In this document: one piece after another, positions 25,562 to 34,229 of the stretch
How positions within the stretch are numbered: position 1 is the stretch's first letter
How the letters are laid out: each line of letters opens with the position of its first letter
NCBI GenBank assembly: GCA_023398375.1
Contig: JAEWSH010000018.1
Span: forward strand, 116,759-180,758
Direction: 5' to 3'
DNA length: 64,000 bases
Source: Bacillota bacterium
Lineage (GTDB): Bacteria; Bacillota; Clostridia; Lachnospirales; Lachnospiraceae
Notes under the pieces: model-generated
Told to the model about the DNA's origin: nothing
Databases searched by the model: none
Seen by the model: the letters and a program-made list of their open reading frames with translations, nothing else
Program-made: the position numbers and the translations under genes

Positions 25562-26143
25562 ATGGATAAAAAGGAAGAAATTTTGAAAATAGCGGACGCT
25601 TTGTTTTCAGATAAAGGATACAATTTATCGATGGCTGATATTGCAAAAGGAGTTGATATAAAGGTTGCTTCCATCTACAGTCATTATGCTGGGAAAGATG
25701 AAATCATATTACTGGTCGTTGAAAATGAGATTATCGGATTTTATCAGTTTATTATCAAAGAAATTGCAAAGATGAATACATACTGCTGTGAGAAGAAATT
25801 AAAAACTATTTTTTTTCTAATTTTCGATTATTTTAAGCAATGGAATCGACTTCGTTTCTGGAAAAATATTTCGCTGATTCAAAATGAGGATTTAAAAAAA
25901 AGATGCAGAGAACTAATCAGAAAACAAGAAACTGTTTTAGGGGAAATTCTTTATAAAATTTTTAAAGAAGGGAATGATGCAAAAGAAATCAAATATTTAA
26001 GTCAGCAGGGAATGGTTTCACTTTACTTTGCTGTAATAAAAGGCGTAATGGATATCCTGTTCATATATCAGGATTCAGATATGGATCTGCAAATATTATT
26101 TGATAAGATATGGAGCGAATATTGGTTCGTCATTAAAAACTGA
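25562..26143 (+). CDS. TetR/AcrR-family regulator
   Basis: Regulator of 193 residues. The N-terminal helix-turn-helix reads ILKIADALFSDKGYNLSMAD and IAKGVDIKVASIYSHYAGKD, standard for TetR. The C-terminal ligand domain (60-193) is helical and rich in aromatic residues. The ATG at 25562 lies six bases after GGGGGA; the ATG at 25556 touches that site. A palindrome at its promoter indicates autoregulation. It lies 26 bases before a chemoreceptor gene in the same direction, so both are likely controlled by one signal, an uncommon pairing. Confidence 0.9.
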   Translation: MDKKEEILKIADALFSDKGYNLSMADIAKGVDIKVASIYSHYAGKDEIILLVVENEIIGFYQFIIKEIAKMNTYCCEKKLKTIFFLIFDYFKQWNRLRFWKNISLIQNEDLKKRCRELIRKQETVLGEILYKIFKEGNDAKEIKYLSQQGMVSLYFAVIKGVMDILFIYQDSDMDLQILFDKIWSEYWFVIKN

Positions 26144-26169
26144 ATTTTCTCTATTGGAAGGAGGGTCAT

Positions 26170-28185
26170 ATGAAATCTATTAAATTAAGATTAATATTTA
26201 CATTTTCATTCGTTATTCTTAGTGTGACTACAATACTTGGTATTATTATCATAAAAGTTTCAAGTGATAATCTTATTAAGGACGCACACAATGATCTGCA
26301 GGCAATAGCGTTTGCAAAGGCTGAATATGTAACGGCAACTATGGAAGAAGAATTAAGTTATATGAAAGGGCTCGCTGAAAATCCGCTTATACTGGATACA
26401 AACGTAACAAAACAAGAAAGAGCGGCATTTATGGTAAAAGAGGCAGAAAGGGCAGGTTATCAAAATTTTGTACTTGCAGGCGCAGACGGAAATGCTGAGA
26501 CACTTGACAGTGGGGGCGCTACAGCAGATGTAAGTGATAGAGCCTATTTTAAAAAAGCCTCACAGGGGGAAGCAAATGTTTCTGATATTATAATCAGCAA
26601 AATGGATGGAAAGCCAATTTTAATTGTTGCAGTCCCGATTTATAAGGATAATAAACAGGTGGGAGTTCTTTTTGGAAGTAAATCTGGAGATTCACTTAGT
26701 CAAATTGCTGCAGGAATTACATATGGAGAAACCGGATATGGCTATTTGATGAATACTTCTGGTGGATTTGCGGGACATCCGGATAATTCACTTGTATTGG
26801 AACAGTTTAATATAGTAGAAGAAGCAAAGATTAATTCAGAGTATGAGGAATTGTCCGACCTATTCACACAACATATGGCATTAAGAGAAATTGGAAGCGG
26901 AGATTATTTTTTCAGGGGATCCAATAGAATCGTTGGGTATGCTCCAGTGAACAATACGCCATGGATAATTGTCATTGGAGTGCAGGAAGCAGAAGTCCTT
27001 TCGGAAGTAGCATCTGTTAGAAACATTATAATTCTGGTTATTTTTATAGCAGTCCTTTCTGGCGCAGTTATTACATTTTTTGTCAGTAGTAATATAGCAA
27101 GACCGATTAGTTATATTACAAAAAATATTGACAGACAATCCGAATTGGATTTTACGTTACAGGAAGAAGATAAAGAAATGAAGAAATATGCACTCCGAAA
27201 AGATGAAATAGGCAAGATGCTATCTGCAATGCATATTATGCAGGACAGTATCCGCAGCTTCATAGTTAAGACTTCTGATTCGGCACAACAGGTCGCAGCC
27301 GCAGCAGAAGAGCTGACAGCGACGTCAGAGCAGACATCATCAACTGCGGAAGAAGTGGCTAAAGCAATCGAGGAAATTGCAAAGGGTGCACAGGACCAGG
27401 CAAAAGATACAGAAAAGACAGCTACAAATGTTGAGAATATGGGTGACCTGCTAGAAAAGGATGCAGAATATCTGAAAGAATTAAATGCTGCGGCCATAGA
27501 AATCGAGAATGAAAAAGAAGAAGGCTTTAATATATTAAAAATACTTGTTGAAAAATCAGAAGAAAATAATAATGCTACTAATTCAGTTTATCATACGATA
27601 CTCAGTAACAACGAAAGTGCGGAAAAGATAGAAAACGCTAGTGCAATGATTCAAAACATTGCAGATCAGACCAACTTACTGGCATTAAATGCAGCAATTG
27701 AAGCAGCACGTGCCGGAGATGCTGGAAAGGGATTTGCAGTTGTAGCTGATGAGATAAGAAAACTGGCTGAACAATCAAGTAATTTTACAAATGATATTAA
27801 GCTGGTGATCAAAGAACTGAAGCAAAAATCAGAAGATGCTGTCAATACCATGACGAATGTTAAGGAAATCGTTACTTTACAGACAGGAAGTGTAAAGGAA
27901 ACAGAAGACAAATTCAGTGGAATCGCAGACGCTATTGATTCTATTAAGAAAGTGATTGAAAAACTGAATGATTCAGCAGATGTCATGACACAGAATAAGA
28001 ATATCGTTGTTGAGCTCACGCAAAATCTATCGGCAATCTCTGAAGAAAATGCAGCAGGTACGGAAGAAGCATCGGCAGCCATGGAAGAACAGGCTGCAAC
28101 CGTTCAGGAAATTGCAAATTCAGCAGAGGGACTGGCAGGAGTTGCGCAGGAATTGCAATTACAAATCGGTAAATTTAAAGTATAA
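26170..28185 (+). CDS. Methyl-accepting chemotaxis protein with double-Cache sensor
   Basis: Chemoreceptor of 671 residues. Helix 1 is near residues 10-30 and helix 2 near 280-302. The extracellular region of about 250 residues contains DRAYFKKASQGEANVSDIII and YGETGYGYLMNTSG, which fit a dCache_1 sensor. A HAMP segment follows, and the signalling tip reads TNLLALNAAIEAARAGD then AGKGFAVVADEI. AAGGAGG precedes the ATG. It probably forms an operon with the TetR gene upstream; the ligand is unknown. Confidence 0.93.
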   Translation: MKSIKLRLIFTFSFVILSVTTILGIIIIKVSSDNLIKDAHNDLQAIAFAKAEYVTATMEEELSYMKGLAENPLILDTNVTKQERAAFMVKEAERAGYQNFVLAGADGNAETLDSGGATADVSDRAYFKKASQGEANVSDIIISKMDGKPILIVAVPIYKDNKQVGVLFGSKSGDSLSQIAAGITYGETGYGYLMNTSGGFAGHPDNSLVLEQFNIVEEAKINSEYEELSDLFTQHMALREIGSGDYFFRGSNRIVGYAPVNNTPWIIVIGVQEAEVLSEVASVRNIIILVIFIAVLSGAVITFFVSSNIARPISYITKNIDRQSELDFTLQEEDKEMKKYALRKDEIGKMLSAMHIMQDSIRSFIVKTSDSAQQVAAAAEELTATSEQTSSTAEEVAKAIEEIAKGAQDQAKDTEKTATNVENMGDLLEKDAEYLKELNAAAIEIENEKEEGFNILKILVEKSEENNNATNSVYHTILSNNESAEKIENASAMIQNIADQTNLLALNAAIEAARAGDAGKGFAVVADEIRKLAEQSSNFTNDIKLVIKELKQKSEDAVNTMTNVKEIVTLQTGSVKETEDKFSGIADAIDSIKKVIEKLNDSADVMTQNKNIVVELTQNLSAISEENAAGTEEASAAMEEQAATVQEIANSAEGLAGVAQELQLQIGKFKV

Positions 28186-28224
28186 AATATTGAATTGAAT
28201 TGGGTACGAGTGAAATAGACAAAC

Positions 28225-28259
28225 GAAAAGAGCAGAGAAAAAAATCTGCTCTTTTCAGT
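28225..28259. terminator. Bidirectional terminator
   Basis: GAAAAGAGCAGA at 28225-28236 pairs perfectly with TCTGCTCTTTTC at 28245-28256. It lies between the chemoreceptor gene and the convergent lipoprotein gene. Confidence 0.85.
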
Positions 28260-28286
28260 TATAAGAATCAATATAAATAAAGGAAT

Positions 28287-29021
28287 CTAAAATTCTATCA
28301 ATTGAGTATACTCTTCCTCCGTGCAAGGAAACAAGGCTAATCTGTAATCTAAGGGAACTCTAGGACAAGAAAAATCTCTAATCTCATATTGGCCATTATA
28401 AACGACGAAATAAACTCCACAATAGTATGTTTTACCATCAAGTGATAACAGGACTGTGCGATAATCCCAGCTGTCTGCCCCAAAAAGCTGTGTGTTCATA
28501 TTGTCTGCCGAAATACTTTTTATGTGCGAATTTTCATCAGTTTCCGGGAGGTCAATTCGAACAATTTGCAATGATTCATACTGTTTCGGATCGAGAAGAG
28601 ATTCCATATCCGTATTTAAATCATCTACAGGGAACGATTCGTCAAATGATAGTTTGAAACCAGTAAGAAAAGAACCTAGTTGCTGATATGCCGCTACGGA
28701 CCGATCGTCCAAGGTCGGCTGAGGAATTTGCTCCGCGTATTCACTGTCAAAATTATAACCATCTACATAATCCTGAATGGCAAAAGAGGCGATGATCTCA
28801 TCGATGTCTCCTCCTTTGACAGCGTTTACAAATGAATTAATCGCATTTTCCGGCGAGCTATAGGCAGTATTGCTAATAGTTTTGTCCCCGTCCGAAGCGC
28901 TGTCTTCATATTTTTTTGATTCAGAAGAAGGCGCATCGTTCTTACTGCTGTTGGGAGAACTGCAAGAGCATAATACAACAGATATGATACACACATAAAG
29001 TGCGAACAATAACTTTTTCAT
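28287..29021 (-). CDS. Lipoprotein of unknown function
   Basis: Exported protein of 244 residues. The signal peptide ends in VVLCSCSSPNSS, giving a lipobox with the cysteine near residue 20. A serine- and aspartate-rich linker of about 30 residues follows, then a domain with SPENAINSFVNAVKGGDIDE, reminiscent of NTF2/DUF4878-like folds found in clostridial lipoproteins. AAAGGA precedes the ATG on the minus strand. I do not recognise a specific family. It stands alone between a chemoreceptor and a MATE transporter. Confidence 0.8.
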   Translation of the reverse strand: MKKLLFALYVCIISVVLCSCSSPNSSKNDAPSSESKKYEDSASDGDKTISNTAYSSPENAINSFVNAVKGGDIDEIIASFAIQDYVDGYNFDSEYAEQIPQPTLDDRSVAAYQQLGSFLTGFKLSFDESFPVDDLNTDMESLLDPKQYESLQIVRIDLPETDENSHIKSISADNMNTQLFGADSWDYRTVLLSLDGKTYYCGVYFVVYNGQYEIRDFSCPRVPLDYRLALFPCTEEEYTQLIEF

Positions 29022-29194
29022 TTTTGAAATCCTTTCAGTTTAAATTGTTATACATAAAAACGACAAAATTATACCATATTTTACTATTTGTGACAAACAT
29101 TGCTTTATTATTTTATTTTTATGGAAAAACATAGATGAAAATGATACAATAATAGTATGTAAAAAATAAGTAATATTTAAGTAAAAACTAAGAA

Positions 29195-30571
29195 ATGAGA
29201 CACAAAATGACCAGAGACATGACCGTCGGGAATCCGATGAAGCTTATTTTGCAATTTACCATCCCTTTATTATTGGGGAATCTTTTTCAGCAGATGTATA
29301 ATCTGGCTGATTCTATTATTGTAGGAAGAGCACTTGGCATCCAGGCACTGGCTTCTGTCGGGGCAAGTACTTCTATTACTTTTTTAATTATTGGGTTTGT
29401 GATAGGAACCTGCAGTGGATTTGCGATTCCGGTTGCACAGTGCTTCGGAGCCGGAGATGAAGTACAGATGAGAAAATTTGTATTTAATGGAATGATACTC
29501 GCAGTAATCCTTGCGGCAGGACTTACCGTTGTAACGTGTCTCCTATGCCGTAAGATATTGGTGTGGATGGGAACTCCGATCGATATCCTGGAGGGTGCGT
29601 ATGAATATCTGTTCATTATTTTTTTAGGTATTCCATTCACTTTTTTGTATAACATGTTATCGGGAATTATCAGATCACTGGGGGATAGCCGTACCCCGTT
29701 TCTCTTTTTGGTGATATCAACGATTTTAAATATTGCCGGAGATCTGCTTTTGATCCTTGTATTCCATATGGGGGTAATGGGAGCGGGGCTTGCGACAATC
29801 ATGGCGCAGGCTATTTCAGGAATTTTATGTTTTTATTATATGAGACATCACTTTAAGATTTTAAGAAGCGGTAAGGAAGATAGAAAATTAGAATCATCAA
29901 GAATGCGTAAATTACTCTTTATTGGGGTACCCATGGGGCTGCAATTTTCCATTACTGCAATTGGCAGCATTATGTTGCAAAGTGCTATTAATAGTCTTGG
30001 AACCATAGTGGTGGCTGCATATGCAGCAGCAATGAAAATTAAGATGCTCATGATGTGTCCATATGATGCTATTGCAAATGCTATGGCGACTTTCGGAGGT
30101 CAGAATCTGGGTGCCTGTAAGCTGAAGCGTATACGCACGGGCATGAAAGATAGTCTGATAATAGGCGTGTCCTATAGTATCTTAGCAGGTGTGATTCTGA
30201 ATTTGTTTGGAAGTACCATAGCGACTCTGTTCGTTGCTAAGGACAATATAGAAATTCTGGCAAGAACACAGCAATACTTAGGTACTATTGGATGTTTCTA
30301 TTTTGTACTGGCATTTTTGAATATTCTGCGCAGTACAATACAAGGATTGGGATATAGTGCACCGGCATTTTTTGCAGGCGTATTCGAGATGGTCGCAAGA
30401 ACACTGATGGCACTGATCGTTATACCAAAATACGGATATACAGCTGCTTGTTTTACTGATCCGACAGCATGGATATCTGCAACATTGTTCCTGATTCCGC
30501 TCTTCTTCTATGTCATGAGAAGATTAGAACATAAGGTAGTTGTTAACTGTGCGGAAATTTGCGATAGTTAA
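29195..30571 (+). CDS. MATE-family efflux transporter
   Basis: Cation-coupled multidrug or metabolite exporter of the MATE superfamily, 458 residues, twelve predicted helices. The N-terminus has DMTVGNPMKLILQFTIPLLL then GNLFQQMYNLADSIIVGR, the conserved first helix. The half-repeat FIGVPMGLQFSITAIGSIML begins the second bundle. The start is uncertain: ATG at 29195 and ATG at 29207 both lack a good ribosome site. It is transcribed alone, divergent from the lipoprotein gene. Substrate unknown. Confidence 0.92.
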   Translation: MRHKMTRDMTVGNPMKLILQFTIPLLLGNLFQQMYNLADSIIVGRALGIQALASVGASTSITFLIIGFVIGTCSGFAIPVAQCFGAGDEVQMRKFVFNGMILAVILAAGLTVVTCLLCRKILVWMGTPIDILEGAYEYLFIIFLGIPFTFLYNMLSGIIRSLGDSRTPFLFLVISTILNIAGDLLLILVFHMGVMGAGLATIMAQAISGILCFYYMRHHFKILRSGKEDRKLESSRMRKLLFIGVPMGLQFSITAIGSIMLQSAINSLGTIVVAAYAAAMKIKMLMMCPYDAIANAMATFGGQNLGACKLKRIRTGMKDSLIIGVSYSILAGVILNLFGSTIATLFVAKDNIEILARTQQYLGTIGCFYFVLAFLNILRSTIQGLGYSAPAFFAGVFEMVARTLMALIVIPKYGYTAACFTDPTAWISATLFLIPLFFYVMRRLEHKVVVNCAEICDS

Positions 30572-30623
30572 ATGATTGAATAAATGAACGTACGCGTCCA
30601 AAGGTCGCAGATGGGAGCTAAAG

Positions 30624-32399
30624 ATGAAAGTAAAAACAAAGTTAGCATTAATGGTTGTATTGGTATTTTTTGTTACTATTATTGTAAGCGGTTACAGCGT
30701 TTATTCCATAGCCCAAAATAATAAAGTGGTATTGGGTACGTTGGAGGCAAGTCTGAGAAAAGATTATGATAATTTGATCAAAACGCAGGTAGAGAACGCA
30801 ATATCCATGATTGGTTCGGTGTATGCATCTTATGAAAGCGGCGAATATACATATGAAGAAGCTCAGGTTATTGCAGCAGATTTGGTAAGAGATCTGCGAT
30901 ATGGAGAAAACGGTTACTTTTGGATCGATACCTATGAAGGTGATAATGTTGTCCTTTTGGGAAAAGATACAGAGGGAACAAATCGTCTGGACACCGTAGA
31001 CAGCAACAATTTTAAAATGGTCGCCAGTATTATAGAAGGTGCAAAAAATAATATTTCAGAAGGATATTATGAAGATTATTATTTTACCAAGGAAGGTGAG
31101 ACGGAATATCAGCCGAAGCGCTCTTATACCAAAGTGTTTGAAGGATTTAAATGGGTTGTAGGTACAGGCAATTATACGGATGATATCGATGCTGAAGTAG
31201 CAGCAGTAAAATCAGAACAACAACAGAAACTTACAGCCATCATAGCAAGACTGGTCGTGATATCAGTACTTTCAATTATCATTGAGATTTTGTTGATGAT
31301 AATTATTATTATCGGTATTAATAATGCGATGAAAAAGATCAAAGCATTTCTAAGTGAACTAAAAAATGGTAATTTTACTGTGCAGAGCGATACGAAACTA
31401 TTGCAAGGTAAACATGAATTCAGTGAAATCGCACGGGATGCTGATGAAATGAAAAACGCTATCAAGAACCTTGTAATGCAGACAGTAAATGAAGCAGATA
31501 TAATAAATCAGAATGTTGATAATGTAAAGACAAGTGTAGATAAACTCAATCATGAGATCGAGAACGTCTCTGCCACGACAGAAGAACTTGCGGCCAGCAT
31601 GGAAGAGACAAGTGCATCAGCACAACTTGTTTTAAGTACATCCAATGAAATCTCTTCTGTTGCAAAAAACATTGCTACGCACGCACAGGAGGGCGCTGAA
31701 GAATCGGTTGCCATATCAAAACGTGTAAGTGATATCAAACGAGAGCTGACAGAAACCCTGCAGCGCACAGAAGCTGTCAAGAGTAATGTAAGCAGAAAAA
31801 TTAAAGATTCTTTGGAAGAGGTAAAGGTAGTAGAAAAGATTACTGATTTATCAGGAGCTATTATGAGTATTTCAGAACAAACGAACCTGTTATCATTAAA
31901 TGCTTCCATTGAAGCTGCAAGAGCTGGTGAAGCTGGCAGGGGATTTGCTGTCGTAGCAGGAGAGATCGGCTCACTAGCGGATCAGTCCAAGCATACGGTT
32001 ATGGAAATACAGGGAATTACAGAAAATCTTATGAAAGCAGTAAACAGCCTATCCAATAGTGCAAATGAAATACTTGATTTTGTGAATGGTGAAGTAACAC
32101 ATGACCTTCAGTTATTTGATAATGTAACGGAAGATTACATGAAAGATACGGATTATTATTCTAATATGATTACTGATTTCAGCGCTGTGTCTGAAGAACT
32201 GCTTGCTTCTGTAGAGAATATTATTACATCCATTGATGCTGTTTCCCATGCCGCAGAAGAAGGGGCGGAAGGAACGACGGATATCGCGCAGAGAAACTGC
32301 GAAATGGCAGGACATTCAAACGGTGTTATAGAAAAGGTGGAACGGACGAAGTCATCGGCAGATATGCTGATCAAGAAAGTTTCTGCTTTTCAGATATAA
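30624..32399 (+). CDS. Methyl-accepting chemotaxis protein with single-Cache sensor
   Basis: Chemoreceptor of 591 residues. Helix 1 is near 7-27 and helix 2 near 205-230. The sensor contains NGYFWIDTYEGDNVVLLGKD and FEGFKWVVGTGNYTDDID, the signature of single-Cache type 2 domains that often bind small organic acids. The signalling tip is TNLLSLNASIEAARAGE then AGRGFAVVAGEI. The ribosome site lies inside a leader motif (CAAAGGTCGCAGATGGGAGC, 30599 on) that recurs before two other genes in this window. The gene is preceded by a MATE transporter and followed by a terminator. Confidence 0.93.
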   Translation: MKVKTKLALMVVLVFFVTIIVSGYSVYSIAQNNKVVLGTLEASLRKDYDNLIKTQVENAISMIGSVYASYESGEYTYEEAQVIAADLVRDLRYGENGYFWIDTYEGDNVVLLGKDTEGTNRLDTVDSNNFKMVASIIEGAKNNISEGYYEDYYFTKEGETEYQPKRSYTKVFEGFKWVVGTGNYTDDIDAEVAAVKSEQQQKLTAIIARLVVISVLSIIIEILLMIIIIIGINNAMKKIKAFLSELKNGNFTVQSDTKLLQGKHEFSEIARDADEMKNAIKNLVMQTVNEADIINQNVDNVKTSVDKLNHEIENVSATTEELAASMEETSASAQLVLSTSNEISSVAKNIATHAQEGAEESVAISKRVSDIKRELTETLQRTEAVKSNVSRKIKDSLEEVKVVEKITDLSGAIMSISEQTNLLSLNASIEAARAGEAGRGFAVVAGEIGSLADQSKHTVMEIQGITENLMKAVNSLSNSANEILDFVNGEVTHDLQLFDNVTEDYMKDTDYYSNMITDFSAVSEELLASVENIITSIDAVSHAAEEGAEGTTDIAQRNCEMAGHSNGVIEKVERTKSSADMLIKKVSAFQI

Positions 32400-32616
32400 T
32401 CGAAAGTGTTGGCATTCATAAAGATATTGTGTTATTATAATAAATAAGAGAGTATTAAAAATTTCATAAAATAGTACAAAAGATAAGAGAAGTAAGTATG
32501 TGAAAACTGCTGAAAAAGTTTTTCTATCTATGATTTCACTTACGAAAAGCTTTGTTTTTTGGTAATATACATGTATAGGAGACAGATATTATCAGTCAGA
32601 ATACATGGGTAAAACG

Positions 32617-32660
32617 AGGAATTGTTTGGCTCATATAATAGAGTGCGGCAATTCCTTTTT
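32617..32660 (+). terminator. Terminator before carD
   Basis: AGGAATTG at 32617-32624 pairs with CAATTCCT at 32649-32656, with an inner CTC/GAG, and is followed by a T run. The region 32400-32616 contains another stem (near 32492 and 32537) and no gene that I can see. Confidence 0.65.
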
Positions 32661-32750
32661 CATTTATTTATAATACGCAGGCAACGGACCGGATAAGCGG
32701 ACTTATAGTTGGTGGTTGCCTGGAACTTAATTTCGCAAGGAGGAAAGATT

Positions 32751-33260
32751 ATGTTTCAGATAGGTGAGTACATCATTTATGGTTCAAATGGAGTATGCAA
32801 AGTAAAAGAAATAGGTAATATTAAATTAGGAAATCACAAATCTGATAAAATCTTTTATACATTGGAACCGGTGTTCTGCAAGGGAAGCACTGTTTATACA
32901 CCTGTTGATAGCGACAAAGTAATTATGCGTGAGCTGATCTCAAATGAAGAGGCAGAAAAATTAATTGATGAGATACCGAACATTGAATTTATATGGGAAG
33001 CTAATGATAAACAGCGGGAGCAGATTTTTAAAGATGCAATGCGGAAATATGATTGCCGTGAATGGATCAGGGTAATAAAAACCTTATATCTTCATAAACA
33101 GGAAAGAATCTCTGAAGGAAAGAAAGTAACGGCTATAGATGAAAAGTATTTACATTTAGCGGAAGATAGTTTGTATAGTGAACTATCACTGGCACTTGTA
33201 ATGCCGAAAGAAAAAGTTCAGGATTATATTGTAGGCATAGTAAATTCAGCAAAAAAATAA
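32751..33260 (+). CDS. CarD/CdnL-family transcription regulator
   Basis: RNA-polymerase-binding regulator of 169 residues. The N-terminal Tudor-like domain reads FQIGEYIIYGSNGVCKVKEI, then FYTLEPVF and STVYTPVDSDKVIMRELIS, as in CarD and the polymerase-interacting domain of Mfd. The C-terminal half is helical and should contact promoter DNA. The ATG at 32751 follows AAGGAGG; the upstream ATG at 32709 precedes that site. Transcribed alone. Family members tune initiation, often during stress. No zinc finger or other extension is present. Confidence 0.9.
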   Translation: MFQIGEYIIYGSNGVCKVKEIGNIKLGNHKSDKIFYTLEPVFCKGSTVYTPVDSDKVIMRELISNEEAEKLIDEIPNIEFIWEANDKQREQIFKDAMRKYDCREWIRVIKTLYLHKQERISEGKKVTAIDEKYLHLAEDSLYSELSLALVMPKEKVQDYIVGIVNSAKK

Positions 33261-33283
33261 AAAATAAAAGTATTATAAAAGGA

Positions 33284-33312
33284 TTGACAAAAATCTAAAA
33301 ATGTGAGATTAT
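33284..33312 (+). promoter_or_regulatory. Promoter of the cold-shock gene
   Basis: TTGACA at 33284-33289 is a perfect -35 box; GATTAT at 33307-33312 lies 17 bp on. The predicted leader to the ATG at 33457 is about 135 bases, long as in other cold-shock messengers. Confidence 0.65.
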
Positions 33313-33335
33313 ATAAAAGTAATCAATTGAATTTT

Positions 33336-33393
33336 AAAGCTGATCTGTGTTTACAAGTCACTTTTATGATTTGTAGATGGGTCGGCTTTTTTG
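33336..33393 (+). promoter_or_regulatory. Terminator-like structure in the cold-shock leader
   Basis: AAAGCTGAT at 33336-33344 pairs with GTCGGCTTT at 33381-33389 using wobbles, and is followed by TTTTTG. It lies between the promoter and the gene, so it may act as a temperature-sensitive attenuator. Confidence 0.55.
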
Positions 33394-33456
33394 TAAAGAA
33401 AATTTTACAGATTAAAATTCTATATTGGTACAAATATTAAAATGGAGGTACTGAAT

Positions 33457-33669
33457 ATGAATAGCGGTACAGTTAAATGGTTTAACTCACAAAAAGGATT
33501 TGGATTTATAACAGCAGATAATGGCGGAGAAGATATTTTCGTACATTTTTCAGCAATCGTAACAAATGGTTTTAAGACATTAGAAGATGGCCAAAGAGTT
33601 ACTTATGATGTAGAAAAAGATCCAAAAGACAGCAGAAAACTCAAAGCAGTTAATGTTTGTGTAGCATAG
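33457..33669 (+). CDS. Cold-shock domain protein
   Basis: Nucleic-acid chaperone of 70 residues. Both RNA-binding motifs are present: KGFGFI (RNP1) and DIFVHFS (RNP2), after SGTVKWFNSQ. The start at 33457 follows GGAGGT by 8 bases; the ATG at 33442 precedes that site. It differs slightly from the 66-residue norm by a C-terminal LKAVNVCVA. A long structured leader precedes it and a strong terminator follows, so it is a single-gene unit. Confidence 0.93.
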   Translation: MNSGTVKWFNSQKGFGFITADNGGEDIFVHFSAIVTNGFKTLEDGQRVTYDVEKDPKDSRKLKAVNVCVA

Positions 33670-33765
33670 TTTAAACCAAGAAAAACCTGAGTTGTCGTAA
33701 GAATATTATATTCTATTGTTGTAAAACCATTTGAATATTTGTATTATATGTAGGCTGTAAGTTTT

Positions 33766-33797
33766 GCAGACCAGATGAGAATCTGGTCTGTTTTTTT
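33766..33797 (+). terminator. Strong terminator after the cold-shock gene
   Basis: CAGACCAGAT at 33767-33776 pairs perfectly with ATCTGGTCTG at 33781-33790 over a GAGA loop, followed by seven T. Confidence 0.92.
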
Positions 33798-33828
33798 ATG
33801 CAAGCAATAATAGTTATAGGATCCAAGT

Positions 33829-34055
33829 GTCAAAAGCTTGTTTATATATTTGAATTCGTCAATTTGCACAATTTATGTTTAGATAAAATTGATACACATC
33901 ATAGTTCATTCTCAACACGCTTCTGCTTGAACTCAGCGCGCAATGGTACATAAGAGCATAATGTTGACTTCGGATTCGATGCAACGCTGACCATCAACTT
34001 AGATAAAATGAATGTCGGAGCCCATGTACCACGTATTGGGAAAAACTTAAAATAA
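33829..34055 (+). repeat. Copy A of a dispersed module; gene remnant likely
   Basis: The left end (33829-33885) is closely similar to 50768-50815, sharing CAATTTGCACAATTT-type sequence, and the right end shares ACCACGTATTG with 51110-51119. The interiors differ. From 33952 to the stop at 34053-34055 one frame reads DATLTINLDKMNVGAHVPR, which looks like a protein C-terminus without a start, so part of the module may be a decayed gene. No intact gene is present. Confidence 0.5.
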
Positions 34056-34061
34056 AATAAG

Positions 34062-34090
34062 TTGCTATTGAAAAGAGGTTATGCTATACT
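34062..34090 (+). promoter_or_regulatory. Promoter of the cation antiporter leader
   Basis: TTGCTA at 34062-34067 and TATACT at 34085-34090 are 17 bp apart, with a TG one base before the -10 box. Transcription would begin near 34097. Confidence 0.7.
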
Positions 34091-34096
34091 TCTGCT

Positions 34097-34185
34097 TGTT
34101 GGGAATGAATGTCTCCCTTGGTAATAACCAGAACCGCTATTATGCTGATGACTTCTGCAATTTACGCAGGAGCTGTCAGTTTTTT
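34097..34185 (+). promoter_or_regulatory. Structured leader with terminator before the cation antiporter
   Basis: The leader contains GGGA/TCCC and GGTAATAACC stems, then a 14-bp hairpin from about 34153 to 34182 (CTGATGACTTCTGC against the GCAGGAGCTGTCAG arm) followed by TTTTTTT. A terminator placed between promoter and gene implies a riboswitch or attenuator. I cannot match it to a named class; an ion-sensing function is inferred from the downstream gene. Confidence 0.55.
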
Positions 34186-34229
34186 TGTTCTATGGTCGGA
34201 AAATATCCGATGATGAAAGGAGAAGCAAT

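Noticed and set aside
27111..28082. Two long minus-strand frames inside the chemoreceptor gene
   Set aside because: Their Ser/Ala/Phe-rich translation is the usual complement of a coiled-coil coding region; no start signals are seen.
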